DNA of 22,988 bases from Elysia marginata (lineage: Eukaryota; Mollusca; Gastropoda; Plakobranchidae): NCBI GenBank assembly GCA_019649035.1, contig BMAT01008301.1:191458-214445 (forward strand). Reading direction: 5' to 3'. The position numbers and the translations under genes are program-made. Shown here piece after piece: positions 1 to 9,200 of the stretch. Positions within the stretch are counted from its first letter, which is position 1. The number at the start of each line of letters is the position of its first letter. Under the pieces are notes generated by a model, which saw nothing but the letters and a program-made list of their open reading frames with translations, had not been told where the DNA came from and ran no database searches.

Positions 1-308
1 GGCAAATAGGCTTAGATCTCTATAATGTATTATACCCGCTACAGTTCTCATGCACTCTCCATTCGCTACATTTCTCAGTTTCCATCAAACTTGGGCTAGA
101 GGGCTAATCACTAAACAGATAAATAGAGACACACCAGAGAAACTGACAGAATGATACTGTTCACAAGAGACCATGTTCTAGGCTAAGCCGTGCACCATGG
201 CACGGGTGATGAATGAAACCTAAGACTAAGAGGCACTATATCAGACTATGCTGTGTTTGGTTTAATACGAAAAGTACTGGAGAGCAATCGGTGGCTGCAA
301 AAACACAA

Positions 309-363
309 GTAGATCTAGATCTAGATAATCTAGATCTATCTACATCTAGATCTAGATCTAGAT
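309..363. repeat. AGATCT hexanucleotide microsatellite
   Basis: An imperfect array of the hexamer AGATCT (TAGATC in register) runs for about 55 bp, interrupted by ATAATC and by ATCTACATC. Because AGATCT is its own reverse complement, the tract is self-complementary and can fold on either strand. Smaller pieces of the same motif lie at about 415-520, near 862 and at 1955-2075. Confidence 0.85.
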
Positions 364-2350
364 GCCTAATCGAAATGCGTTTTTCACGGTAGCGAGCCGA
401 TCCAAGGAGTATGCCAGATGTAGATTTCTAGATATAGATCTCAACTGAGAAGAAGCTAACTTGGATTACATCTAGATTTAGGCCTGGTCATGAATATAGA
501 TTCTGCATAGATCTAGATCTAGAGTAGTCTGATAAATGAAGGGGACTTGCCATCACAAAGTACTCACCATGACTTTTGATTTTAGCAGGCACATTTTGGT
601 GTAAAATCTTTGGCTTTGTCAGTCCACAACTTTGGACTGCCTCCATTACTCTAAATGGAATGAAAGTCGGAATGAGAACAAAATGTGGAATCTCGAACAA
701 AGGTAATGGTCAACTGCTTGATGCATTTTGTAAACAAGAACTTGAAGTCAAAGCCCGAATCCATGATTATGTTGAACTTGAAGTCAGAACAGAAGTGTGT
801 CAAAATTAAATGAACTCAACTCTCACAAATTTCTCATAAAATATCGATGGCATACTATACAGATCTAGATATTCTTGATCTGAGGCAGCTCATAATATTG
901 TTAACTCGGCAAAAGTGTTTGATTAAGCTTAGACTCTGTTAAAGTTGTTAAATCAGTCTGAAATCACTTATGAGTTGAGTTGAGAATGCTGGCGCAAATG
1001 AGAGGACATCAGGAAGTTCAAAAATAACTTGGAATTTGTTGTTGTTGCAAATTCAGCTGTAGCTTAACCCTGACCCGACTTGGACCAATCATCAGACGCA
1101 GAAGTGAAACAGGTCGACTCAAAACTTAATATAGGGGTCGCAGCTTTCTGAAAGAAACTCTACTGGTAAACTGAATTAATATTCTTTTGCGATGAAAAGG
1201 GAACGGAGATGTATAGAGTCAAAGTTATGAATATTGATTTAGTTCCACTGTGGACACTGTAAAAAGGGGTTCGGAATATAAATTACAATTTAGTAAGTTT
1301 AGTGTTAAGGATGTTGATAGACTTGGTATCGCCTGTTTTATCACTCAAAAGTATTTGAGAGAAGAAATATAGATCTATATGTCTTTTTAAAATCATTAGG
1401 TTTAAAGTAGTATTTTAGGAAAAAGATAATAAAAATTAGTACTTGTAAAATAATCAATGAAGCGAATGCAAATATAAGTTAGTTAAATGAACTATTTCAA
1501 GACCAGACGATGAGATCTCATAATGTATGCAGCGTAGTAATTTTTTAAGAAGGTCCGAACTATTTATATTGAGGGGCCTATTGCAGTCAGTTAGAAAACA
1601 ACCATTTATCTATTTGGACGTTATTTCGTAGATTAAGTTATGGATCTTGAAATGCAGTAATTCAACAAGATCTTTGATGGACCTTAGGGCGTCCAGAGTT
1701 TTAGAACTCGAAACGGCACGTTCTCAGGTGAGCTTTTAAACCATTTTTTTATTGTTTCTGTGTAAATATTAAAATTATTTTTCATCTCACAAGGATAGAC
1801 AATGATCGTTGATGTGTACCCAAGGCAACGGAAGGCGACTTTCTGCTAGATTCTGGGCCCCTACTGCTTTTTACAACAAAGCTTAAAGCTTACCATTTAA
1901 TAGAAATACAATAATTTTATAGTCTACAATTTAAGTTCTGATTCTGTTTAACTTGATTAGATCTAAATTTGGAAGCTAGATTTTAAATCTCTTGAAACTG
2001 ATGGATCAAAAGTTGGGGCCTAGATTAGATCTAAGCCCTGGAGTTAAATTCTAGATCTATCTAGAATATTCTGATCTAAGACCAAGAGTTTCACTTATTG
2101 GCTCACTTATTATATCACTACAAAGTCTAGTTTGTTACACAGTTTTAAATGGCAGACAAAAAAGTCAACAACTCTGAAATTTCAAGATTTAGGCCTAAAC
2201 TAAAACTGCTTGAAATCAAGAATTATGGATGGCCTATCCTGGAATTAAGATCATTAAATGAGCTTGTTTGAATGTGCTACATTAAAATATTTTATAGGCC
2301 TACATTTGTGTTCAGAAATGATAAAATTTTCAGAGGATTTAACTTTAGGA

Positions 2351-2436
2351 TAATCCTGGCATTGGGCAGCTGGCAAGACTGACAAAATGAAGGGGATGAT
2401 ACCCATTTTAACACCAGCGGACCAATCCCAGGATTA
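2351..2436. repeat. Imperfect foldback of 86 nt
   Basis: The arms 2351-2365 and 2422-2436 are inverted repeats of 15 nt with one mismatch (TAATCCTGG versus CCAGGATTA cores). Further in, 2369-2373 pairs with 2414-2418 (GCTGG/CCAGC), and 2384-2389 pairs with 2404-2409 (AAAATG/CATTTT). The inner part has an asymmetric 10 x 4 internal loop, so it is not a textbook microRNA precursor. It could equally be a tiny inverted-repeat transposon remnant. Confidence 0.45.
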
Positions 2437-2876
2437 CTTTCACCGTTTGCCATTTGTTGAGGCTTCCACTGTGAACAGCTGTGATGCAGGACAAAACAAT
2501 CACGGAGTAGTCTAGCGTATGGGAGCCAAATTGTGCACTAAATTATAAAGTACCAATTAGATATTCTAAAACAAAATGGCTCATTTTTTTATGACCATGA
2601 GATCGAGAAGAAAGTACATTTGCTAAGTAGTTATTGAAGCGTTTCTATTGAAGCAATCAAAATATTCAGTTGATTTATAAACCTTCAGTTTTGTGGTACA
2701 ATATGGACAGCATCTTGTCACTTTTTTTTATAAAGACTATAATAGTTTGACACAAGCCAGGGGTTTAACCGTTATGGAAGGATTTCATTTCCTCAAAGGG
2801 GTGCCACCCTAGCTAAGCCTCTCAAAATGTTGCCTTTTCCCTAACTTTTTTTTTCTTTTGATCGGTCCAATGGCAG

Positions 2877-2907
2877 GTATCTTGGTGCATCAGTGGGGTG
2901 TTGAGGG
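2877..2907 (+). other. CCNI: Cyclin I 5' UTR part of the first coding exon
   Basis: The exon follows a pyrimidine-rich tract (2845-2859) and the AG at 2875-2876. It carries 31 nt of leader before the ATG. An in-frame TGA at 2902-2904, only two codons before the ATG, excludes any upstream extension of the protein and fixes the start. The exact acceptor is inferred, because no transcript is available. Confidence 0.55.
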
Positions 2908-3024
2908 ATGGATCGTCTTTCCAATGGTTTGGATGCTAGGCGGGTCATGCACATGCTTAGCTCGAATCTTGACAAAGAGCGACAGCTATGGGAGCGTACC
3001 TTCATTAAGAGATGCTGCTGTCAG
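2908..3024 (+). CDS. CCNI: Cyclin I coding exon 1
   Basis: Encodes residues 1-39, beginning MDRLSNGLDARRVM and including KERQLWERTF, the N-terminal helix preceding the cyclin box (compare REAQMWKVNVRK in vertebrate cyclin I). It ends at CAG|GTAAGT, a near-perfect donor, phase 0. Without splicing the frame runs into intron sequence and stops at 3091-3093. Confidence 0.85.
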
Positions 3025-6000
3025 GTAAGTTTTGGTTTGTTATGGCAAACTTTACCTGCAGAATTTCCTTTTTTGCTGACGATTCTGTTGTAGTTCTTTT
3101 ATCAGTCTATTTCAGTTCACTATCGTCTATTAGAACCACATCTCTGCGGCTTCCTGTATTTTTTCATCTTCCTTTCTACATGTCCCTTCATGTTTGTGCA
3201 GCAGGAGGTGCCTAACCCAGTAACCAGACCAAAGGGGCTGTATTTTGAGTTGGATCTCTGCACCGGGGTGCCACTATTAGTTTTAGTTTAATTAAAAATC
3301 TTTAATGTACCCTTTTATTTGTCAGTCATGTTCATGATGTTTAAAAGTAATGCATCTCTACTTCAAAGCTTCACTATTTATTTCTTATAATGAAATAGAA
3401 AAATTAGAATTAGTTACCGTAAAGTTAAGGCTTACCATGGTCATGGTTGCACCCTTGTGTAGAAATACTTCTGAGTGAAGTTTTTTATTCTGTCTGTCTA
3501 CATGATATTTAATTGAACCATGTATTTTTCCTTCTATGTCCTTTAAGCAGGTGCTGTCATCCGCTTTTATTGGTCTGGGACCCATAAACTCTCGAATATT
3601 TCCAAGCTTTGTACAATTACTGAAAATATCATGCTGTATCTTTTATGATCAAATTGAGCAACAGATGTTACTTCTTCTAAATACATTTGACATTTTCAAT
3701 GCTCATGTGTGTAAACAAAGTCATAATTGTACACAAAAAATTTGCAAAGCCAAAATGTCTTAAACTTGAAATTTGAGACACACTGGTGATTTAAGAAATC
3801 AGTATGGCAATTATAGTACTGCTTTATCTTTGATCAATTTTTAAATTAATTTTTTTTTATTCTCAGTATATTTAGTTGTTGTGAGGACTTTCTTGACATG
3901 AAAATATACATATATAGGAAGACAGGAATTGTGAAATCAGAAGTGTATTGAAAAGAATATTGAAAGCATTCTTTTGGTATAAAATACCAAACGTTTGAAT
4001 GTGTTAGGTTCTTTGGCTTTGTGTAAGACTAGTTTATAAAGTTGGTCTCAGTTTCAAATATATAGAAGAAATGAAATTTTTACTGAAGCTAGTCCAAATC
4101 AGTCTGGTGTTGGCATTTTCCATATTTAAAGGTTTTCTTTTAAATTGTGGGTTGCTGACATTTTTTTAAAATTTCATATTTCTTACATATTAAAATCATT
4201 AAACAATAGTGGAAGGGCAATGGAAATCTACATCAAAATATTTTCCCTAATTTTAAATTAGATATCGAAACCTATATTTAACTAACTATAATTGTCATCT
4301 TAAAATGTTTCTTCTAGGCTATTACTGAGCAGCAGCGAGATGAAGCAGCGACCTTGCTGACTCGGCTTGCAGCTCAGTTTCAGTTTTTACCTGAAACATG
4401 TGGATTGGCTGTTCTTTTGATGGACAGGGTTTTGAGCTTAGTCAAGGTGAACCCTTAACTTCAATTTTTTAATTAAGAAAAAACAAAAATATAGCTTTAA
4501 TAATAGCTTGTAGCACTGGCCACTTTAAGTTAAATTTTTTTTCTCCTCTATGTTACTGTACATTTACTCCAGACTTAGCTTTACATTTTTGGTTTTATGA
4601 AAGAAGTGATGGTGGACACCTGTGCTCACTGGTTACTTGGGGTTAAGATTTTCAAGTACAAGTGCTAATTAATTTTAGGATATTTTTTTTGTGTTGCAAA
4701 ATATGGTCAGTATGTACAGCAAAAGAAGTCTACAAAGGCAAGGTCTCTAATTTATTATTTAGTGTCCAATAATATGCTTTGTCCACCACAAAGCCTTTCT
4801 GGCCTTACACCTACTGTATAGCTTCGTAAATTTTAAGCTTGAAGTTCATGATCATTGCATTTTGATGTTTTTGAATGGCTTTGAAAGTTTTTCTCAGTAG
4901 GCCTACATTTTTGTTATAAAGCAATTATTGGAATGATGACACCTGTGTAGAATAGTTTATGAGATGGTGATCATGTATAAATTTGTTTAAGTATTTGCAA
5001 TCTATTTAAAGGTATGAGAATAGTCACAATCTAAAGAGCAAGGTATATTTGTTCTAATCGACTGAATTGACTCAAAGAAATTCTTTGTAAAAGTGCGATC
5101 TTGCTTAGTTCATATGTAATTAAAATAACCACCTTTCACTTTTTTCTCCCAGGTTCAAGCTAAGTACTTGCAGTGTGTAGCTGTGACCTGCCTTTATATT
5201 GCAGCCAAATCATTAGAGGAAGACGAGGTTTGTTCCCTGCTCCTTCAAAATTTTTGTTTAGTTTTTTGGTTTTTTTTTCGCTAGCTTATTGGATCTAGTC
5301 AGGGCCACTTCAAGCCCACTTTTCCAATTAAGTCATATGTCTCTTATTCTTTCTAAATGAGTCATTAAGTCAAAAGGCTTAGTTTTGAGATATATCGGCT
5401 TTCAAAGTTAAATGGGTGGTCAGAAGTCAAATTTTTTTTTATTTCAGATATTGATAGTAAAACCATTCACACCTGATTCATGTTTAATTTAATATTTTAT
5501 ATGTTTAAGGCTTCTACACCTGTATAGTTGTCTAAACTTTAAATGCAATTTTTTCCACTTTCTGAAATTTCATAAGTCCTAACCCTGCCGACTTCAAACA
5601 GACTTACTGCAGAAGCATGGTACAGCTTTTCTGTTTGTCGTATTCAAAAGTAGAGAAAATAAGCTTTTCTGTGATACCAATATCTGATTGCCTTCCAATT
5701 TTGATCTAAGACTCATTTGGACTGGTCAAGACTTATATTCTATAAATTTACCGGAACAAATGAAAAGTCATGTCCGTTTTTTTTTTTTTCAAAACAAAGT
5801 TTCAGCTTGTATTTCTTTCTTATTTTTTTAAAGCTGTTGTGACTGCTATAGAGCTGTATATTCCAGGGATGCCATTTTTCAGTTATTTTCCTTCTTTTTT
5901 CAGTTGTTTTTTAAGCCGAAGAAACTGAATAAATACACACATTTGAACAAGATTCATCATACGAACAATTTTGAGCCCCCAAATAAAACATTTTATAAAT

Positions 6001-8520
6001 GTTTATGTGTGGGAGAATAAATTATCAGGGTGCTTAATTGTTTTCAAAAATGTTGAGTGGCATCCCTGATATTGGATTGGTTAAAAAGCAGGTTCTGGCT
6101 GTTGATGAATAGTGAAATTATGCATTCAAAACTTAAGATTTAAAAAAAAAACATATTGTCTTTCAATACAGAATTATAATCAAGTGTTTTTAAAATATAG
6201 TAGGCCTATATTGTATGGTATTTTATGTGAGCAGTAAATTTTTTTAGTACCAGTATGAACATGGTATTATTACATTATATGAAATCAGTGAAGTGGTGGC
6301 TGCTTCTCTTTTTTTATAACTACTTGTACTTGTTTTTTTTTTTCTTAGAATATTCCCCCAACTCCGGATTTTGTGAGGAAAAGTTGCTGTGGGTGTTCTT
6401 TTTCGGAGATCACCCGAATGGAAATGGTTATTCTTAACAAATTGAACTGGAATATCCGTGTGCCATCAGCAGTGGATTTTCTTCACACTGTAAGTACATA
6501 ATATGATAGACAGTGTTATATTTGATTGATAATTCAAACATAGGGTTGAAATTTATTTTTTAAACACCTTAGTTCTTTTGTGGTAATGAAAGCGGAAAAG
6601 TAATTTCACTGTGGCAAAATGTAGTATCATCTTCTTTGCATCGGCAAATATACAAGTTAGTTTTTCAAACATATTCAACTAAATATTCAAGTTATTTGAA
6701 CTCAACTGTATCAAAGTAACTATGTCTTATTCCCTATTGACAGATACCTTGTGACAAATTCTCAAGCTTTAAAAATATTTTTTTTCCTTGCTTTATCAGA
6801 TCCATGCAGTGGTTGTTCTGCATTACCCCCACTTGCTGTCAAGCCAAAGCGACACGAGCCCATCGGAGCACTTGACTGTTGTGATGCGGCAGATGCTGCG
6901 GTGCCTCACTTGGCATGGAATGCTAAAGTTCCGCCCATCGACTGTGGCACTGGCCCTCATTAGTCTCGAGTTGGAGCAGATCACGCCTGGCTGGCTCAGG
7001 CTGGTGCATGTGCTACAAAGGATGACTAATGTAAATATTTTAACTCTAGTTGGAAATGGTTTGCTATGCTTTAAATAAGATATTTTGTAGTGGCTTAGGA
7101 AAACCATGGTAAAGTAAAATATTTGATGCAAAGTATGTTAAAACTTATTTATATTCCATTGTCACTTGTGTTCCCAGATGACCGTAGGCGGTCTGAAAGT
7201 TTCTTAAATTTTTTACAAAGTTGTAGCATCTTTTAGGCAGCAAGGGGGTGAACAGGAAACCCATGACATTTAAAAAGTCTGATTTTTCAATCCAAGACAA
7301 TAGTTTTCCTTTCCAGGTCTCTTTTCTAAGATGTCAGTGCAAGTTCATTGCATGCTTTTTTCTTGGACCATTATACGTATACATCTATTTTAATACTGTA
7401 GAATGTACAAAGTGAAAGCACGCTTAAATCTCTTCCTTCCCTACTATTTTAGGAGTGGAATATAAATCTGAGAGTCTACATATTTGTATAGCAGCTTTTA
7501 GCAAGCGCAACTGTTGAGTCCTAAGTGTCATATTCCATTTTGATGGTTTTCTTGTGAAATGTTTTTTATTATTATATCACATCATATTGCACAGTTTGGC
7601 CTATTTTTTGTTTCTAAAAATAGACTTGTCACACCATGAAATGGGATGCAAAAAAAATCATTATCAACAAAGTAAACACTTTTCACCTTGGTCCAAATCA
7701 AATTTTTCGAAAAGGAGAATGGTTTTTACCATAATAACTACATTCAATTTGGCGGCAGGCTAGTAACAACGAAACAAATTTTTTGTGTCCAATAACCCAA
7801 GACAAAATTAAATCAAAATGTTTCTGTTGATTTCTGAATCTGAGAGTATGTTTAGCTTTTATTATTCATAGGAAATAAGTTTCTGCTTTCATTCAATGAC
7901 ACATAGTTAATTTGACACCGATGACATCATATATAGAAGAGGAAGGAAGAGAGTTAAGAAACCTCTTCCATTCGTCCAATTTCATTATCTGTCATCTTTT
8001 GCAATGATTGAAGTCAGATAATTTAGTTTATCCAGACTCGACTTTTTTTTATGCCGCCAATGTTTTGTTATGTAGCCTTACATTGTAAATTAAGCTGAAA
8101 GTTGAATTCAACTTCTTTTTTAAGCATTGAAAAACAGAAACATTAAATCTCGAAAAATAGCGTCAGGTTTTGGTAACAACTTTTGTATTTGTTTGTGTCT
8201 AGGTTGGAAGTGAGCAGTTGATGCTGTGCCGTGAAGAGATAGCTGGCTTCTTAGGCCAGCAGCTCATCACAATGCATGCTCATCGGTCCCGCAAGTCGTC
8301 GTCCTCCGCACCATCCTCTAAGAAGCGCAAGGTTGACCATGGTAATCCACCTACTGAGGAGGAAAACATCTACGATGGTATCAAGAGGCTGTATAGCGAG
8401 GAGGCAATTAATGTTGCTCAAGAGAAACCTTCATTGAGGACCTCGTGTAGCTTGGAGATGCATCAAGATTCTGAAGAGAATGTAACACTAAAGAGCCAAA
8501 CTACTCTTTTGGTCAATTGA
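2908..8520 (+). CDS. CCNI: Cyclin I, complete gene with six coding exons
   Basis: Joining 2908-3024, 4318-4446, 5153-5227, 6349-6489, 6800-7030 and 8203-8520 gives one uninterrupted 336-residue protein; all splice sites are GT..AG and every coding intron is phase 0. Residues about 40-230 form the cyclin fold. QRDEA..LLTRLAAQFQF, KYLQCVAVTCLYIAAKSLEEDE and FSEITRMEMVILNKLNWNI align by eye with the cyclin box helices of vertebrate cyclin I, including the SCCGCS stretch (vertebrate FCGCSSSE). The tail has a basic KKRKV (271-275, a likely nuclear localisation signal) and NIYDGIKRLYSEE (from 286), which closely matches the vertebrate cyclin I tail FYDGIKRLYNED and separates this gene from cyclin G1/G2. 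Human cyclin I is about 377 residues, so this protein is slightly shorter. In mammals cyclin I is an atypical cyclin reported to activate CDK5 and favour cell survival; the role here is inferred from the family. Start codon: ATG in a GGGATGG context with an in-frame stop just upstream. Confidence 0.93.
4318..4446 (+). CDS. CCNI: Cyclin I coding exon 2
   Basis: Encodes residues 40-82: EQQRDEAATLLTRLAAQFQF then LPETCGLAVLLMDRVLS, which corresponds to cyclin-box helices 1 and 2 (vertebrate YPETFALASSLLDRFL). Acceptor TTCTAG and donor AAG|GTGAAC; 129 bp, phase 0 on both sides. Confidence 0.92.
5153..5227 (+). CDS. CCNI: Cyclin I coding exon 3
   Basis: Encodes residues 83-107, VQAKYLQCVAVTCLYIAAKS followed by LEEDE. 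This is the core third helix of the cyclin box, where classical cyclins have LVGVT..LIAxKYEE. Acceptor CTCCCAG and donor GAG|GTTTGT; only 75 bp, phase 0 on both sides. Skipping it would keep the frame but remove the central helix. Confidence 0.92.
5864..6068. mobile_element. Short hAT-like MITE in cyclin I intron 3
   Basis: A 205-bp element is bounded by perfect 11-bp terminal inverted repeats, CAGGGATGCCA at 5864-5874 and TGGCATCCCTG at 6058-6068. The CAGGG start is typical of hAT-superfamily ends. The interior is AT-rich with no coding capacity, so the element would be non-autonomous. The flanks share ATATT next to each end but offset by one base, so the expected 8-bp target duplication is not clean. 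A related element with the same right end lies at 11567-11699. Confidence 0.55.
6349..6489 (+). CDS. CCNI: Cyclin I coding exon 4
   Basis: Encodes residues 108-154: NIPPTPDFVRKSCCGCSFS then EITRMEMVILNKLNWNIRVP and the end of the first cyclin fold (DFLHT). The EI.RME..IL..L.W pattern is the hallmark of cyclin-box helices 4-5. Acceptor TTTCTTAG after a T-run, donor ACT|GTAAGT, phase 0 on both sides. Confidence 0.92.
6800..7030 (+). CDS. CCNI: Cyclin I coding exon 5
   Basis: Encodes residues 155-231, from IHAVVVLHYPHLL through SPSEHLTVVMRQMLRC and KFRPSTVALALISLELEQ to QRMTN. It corresponds to the second, C-terminal cyclin fold of cyclin I (vertebrate SPSQHLAVLTKQLLHC, FRGSMLALAMVSLEME, PDWLSL). 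Acceptor TTATCAG, donor AAT|GTAAAT, 231 bp, phase 0 on both sides. Confidence 0.92.
7424..7957. mobile_element. TTAA-flanked MITE, copy A, in cyclin I intron 5
   Basis: The 534-bp element is flanked by TTAA (7424-7427 and 7954-7957), with ends reading ATCTCTTCCTTCC at the left and GGAAGGAAGAGAG at the right. A TTAA duplication is the hallmark of piggyBac-type insertion, although the terminal bases are not the usual CCC. The interior is non-coding. It aligns along its whole length with 17727-18310, for example in shared blocks around TTTAGCTTTTATTATTCATA and ACAAAATTAAATCAAAAT. It lies entirely within intron 5 and does not touch the splice sites. Confidence 0.75.
8203..8520 (+). CDS. CCNI: Cyclin I terminal coding exon 6
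   Basis: Encodes residues 232-336 and the TGA stop. LMLCREEIAGFLGQQL closes the second cyclin fold. A serine-rich linker leads to KKRKV (271-275), then NIYDGIKRLYSEE (286-298) and a tail rich in S/T and E/Q. The acceptor is TGTCTAG. The basic cluster followed about ten residues later by the YDGIKRLY motif is arranged as in vertebrate cyclin I (KRKVEEMEVDDFYDGIKRLY). Confidence 0.93.
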   Translation, partial: VGSEQLMLCREEIAGFLGQQLITMHAHRSRKSSSSAPSSKKRKVDHGNPPTEEENIYDGIKRLYSEEAINVAQEKPSLRTSCSLEMHQDSEENVTLKSQTTLLVN

Positions 8521-8681
8521 CTTGCTCATGGGTCTACATGCTCGCCTTGTCTGTGGATGTTTGAGTGACAAGATTGGTCTCAGAGTTGGCTAATTAACGG
8601 AAAAGCTTGTAGTCAGTGACTAAAAGAAAAAAAAATTTTTTAGTGAACATTTCGATACAATGTGAAAGTCATTTAGTAGGT

Positions 8682-8687
8682 AATAAA
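8682..8687 (+). terminator. First AATAAA poly(A) signal after cyclin I
   Basis: AATAAA lies 162 bases after the stop codon (TAATAAATAAAAC context). The downstream sequence is only weakly GU-rich (GTTTTCAGTTTTAAAAG), so this may be a minor proximal site. Confidence 0.35.
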
Positions 8688-9165
8688 TAAAACAAAATTC
8701 TACAAGTTTTCAGTTTTAAAAGTTTGCTATTAGTTGTTTTTAATTTAGAAATAAATGGTGTATCTTGTAATTGAAAAACTTATAGATGGTCGAATCAGAA
8801 CAACCTTGCATTGTCACTTCCAGTGTTTGAGTACTGGCATTATTTTCAATGTAACAATTTAAAAAAAAAACACTTAAAATATCTTATAAACGAAAAAAAA
8901 AAAATAATATAAAAGCAAATGGTGTACCCCCCCAAAAAAAATCTATATTTGTTCAGATTTTTTTTTTCAAAATAAACATAATTCATTACTTCATTTTGTT
9001 GGCAAGAAAGTGTGGATGAATATTTTTATTTTAGAAGAAAATTCTATTTTCTTTAAGATCCTTTGTTTTTTTGGGTTTTTTTTTTCATGTTAGGAAATTT
9101 TAGTAGTTTATGAGAAACTTTTAGGACAGTTAATGTTTTTTTTGTGCAATGCAATTGATTGATAA

Positions 9166-9171
9166 AATAAA
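9166..9171 (+). terminator. Best-supported poly(A) signal for cyclin I
   Basis: AATAAA is followed about 20-40 bases later by a GU-rich run (TGTGTCATTGTGTGCCTG at about 9193-9210). Hexamer plus downstream element at that spacing is the standard animal cleavage arrangement. Cleavage would give a 3' UTR of roughly 670 bases. Confidence 0.55.
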
Positions 9172-9200
9172 AAGACCTTATCAGTAATAGAATGTGTCAT

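Larger units (their letters stand above)
1..2876. other. Upstream non-coding region of the cyclin I gene
   Basis: No coding exon is supported here. Short open frames around 488-809 on both strands have no recognisable domain and no matching splice structure. The stretch is AT-rich and holds an AGATCT microsatellite (about 309-363), many single AGATCT hexamers up to about 2070, and a foldback at 2351-2436. It ends in a pyrimidine-rich tract and the AG acceptor at 2875-2876, so it should contain at least one untranslated first exon of the cyclin I gene and an intron. A good GT donor context (CAG|GTGAGC) at 1727/1728 is one candidate for the end of that exon. No TATA box or CpG island could be assigned with confidence. 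Confidence 0.5.
8521..9200 (+). other. CCNI: Probable cyclin I 3' UTR (proximal form)
   Basis: AT-rich non-coding sequence directly after the stop codon, with several A-runs and T-runs and AATAAA hexamers at 8682, 8971 and 9166. The end near 9190 is inferred from the signal at 9166 and its GU-rich downstream element. A longer form reaching about 11175 is possible. Confidence 0.5.

Noticed and set aside
488-809. Overlapping open frames on both strands
   Set aside because: Opposite-strand frames of 70 and 77 codons, no recognisable family, no splice context; consistent with chance.
2795-3270. Two GGGGTGCCA words (near 2798 and 3265) considered as ends of another inverted-repeat element
   Set aside because: They are in direct, not inverted, orientation and lack extended similarity.
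6823-7131. Minus-strand 102-codon frame opposite cyclin I exon 5
   Set aside because: A shadow of the conserved cyclin I exon on the plus strand; no independent support.
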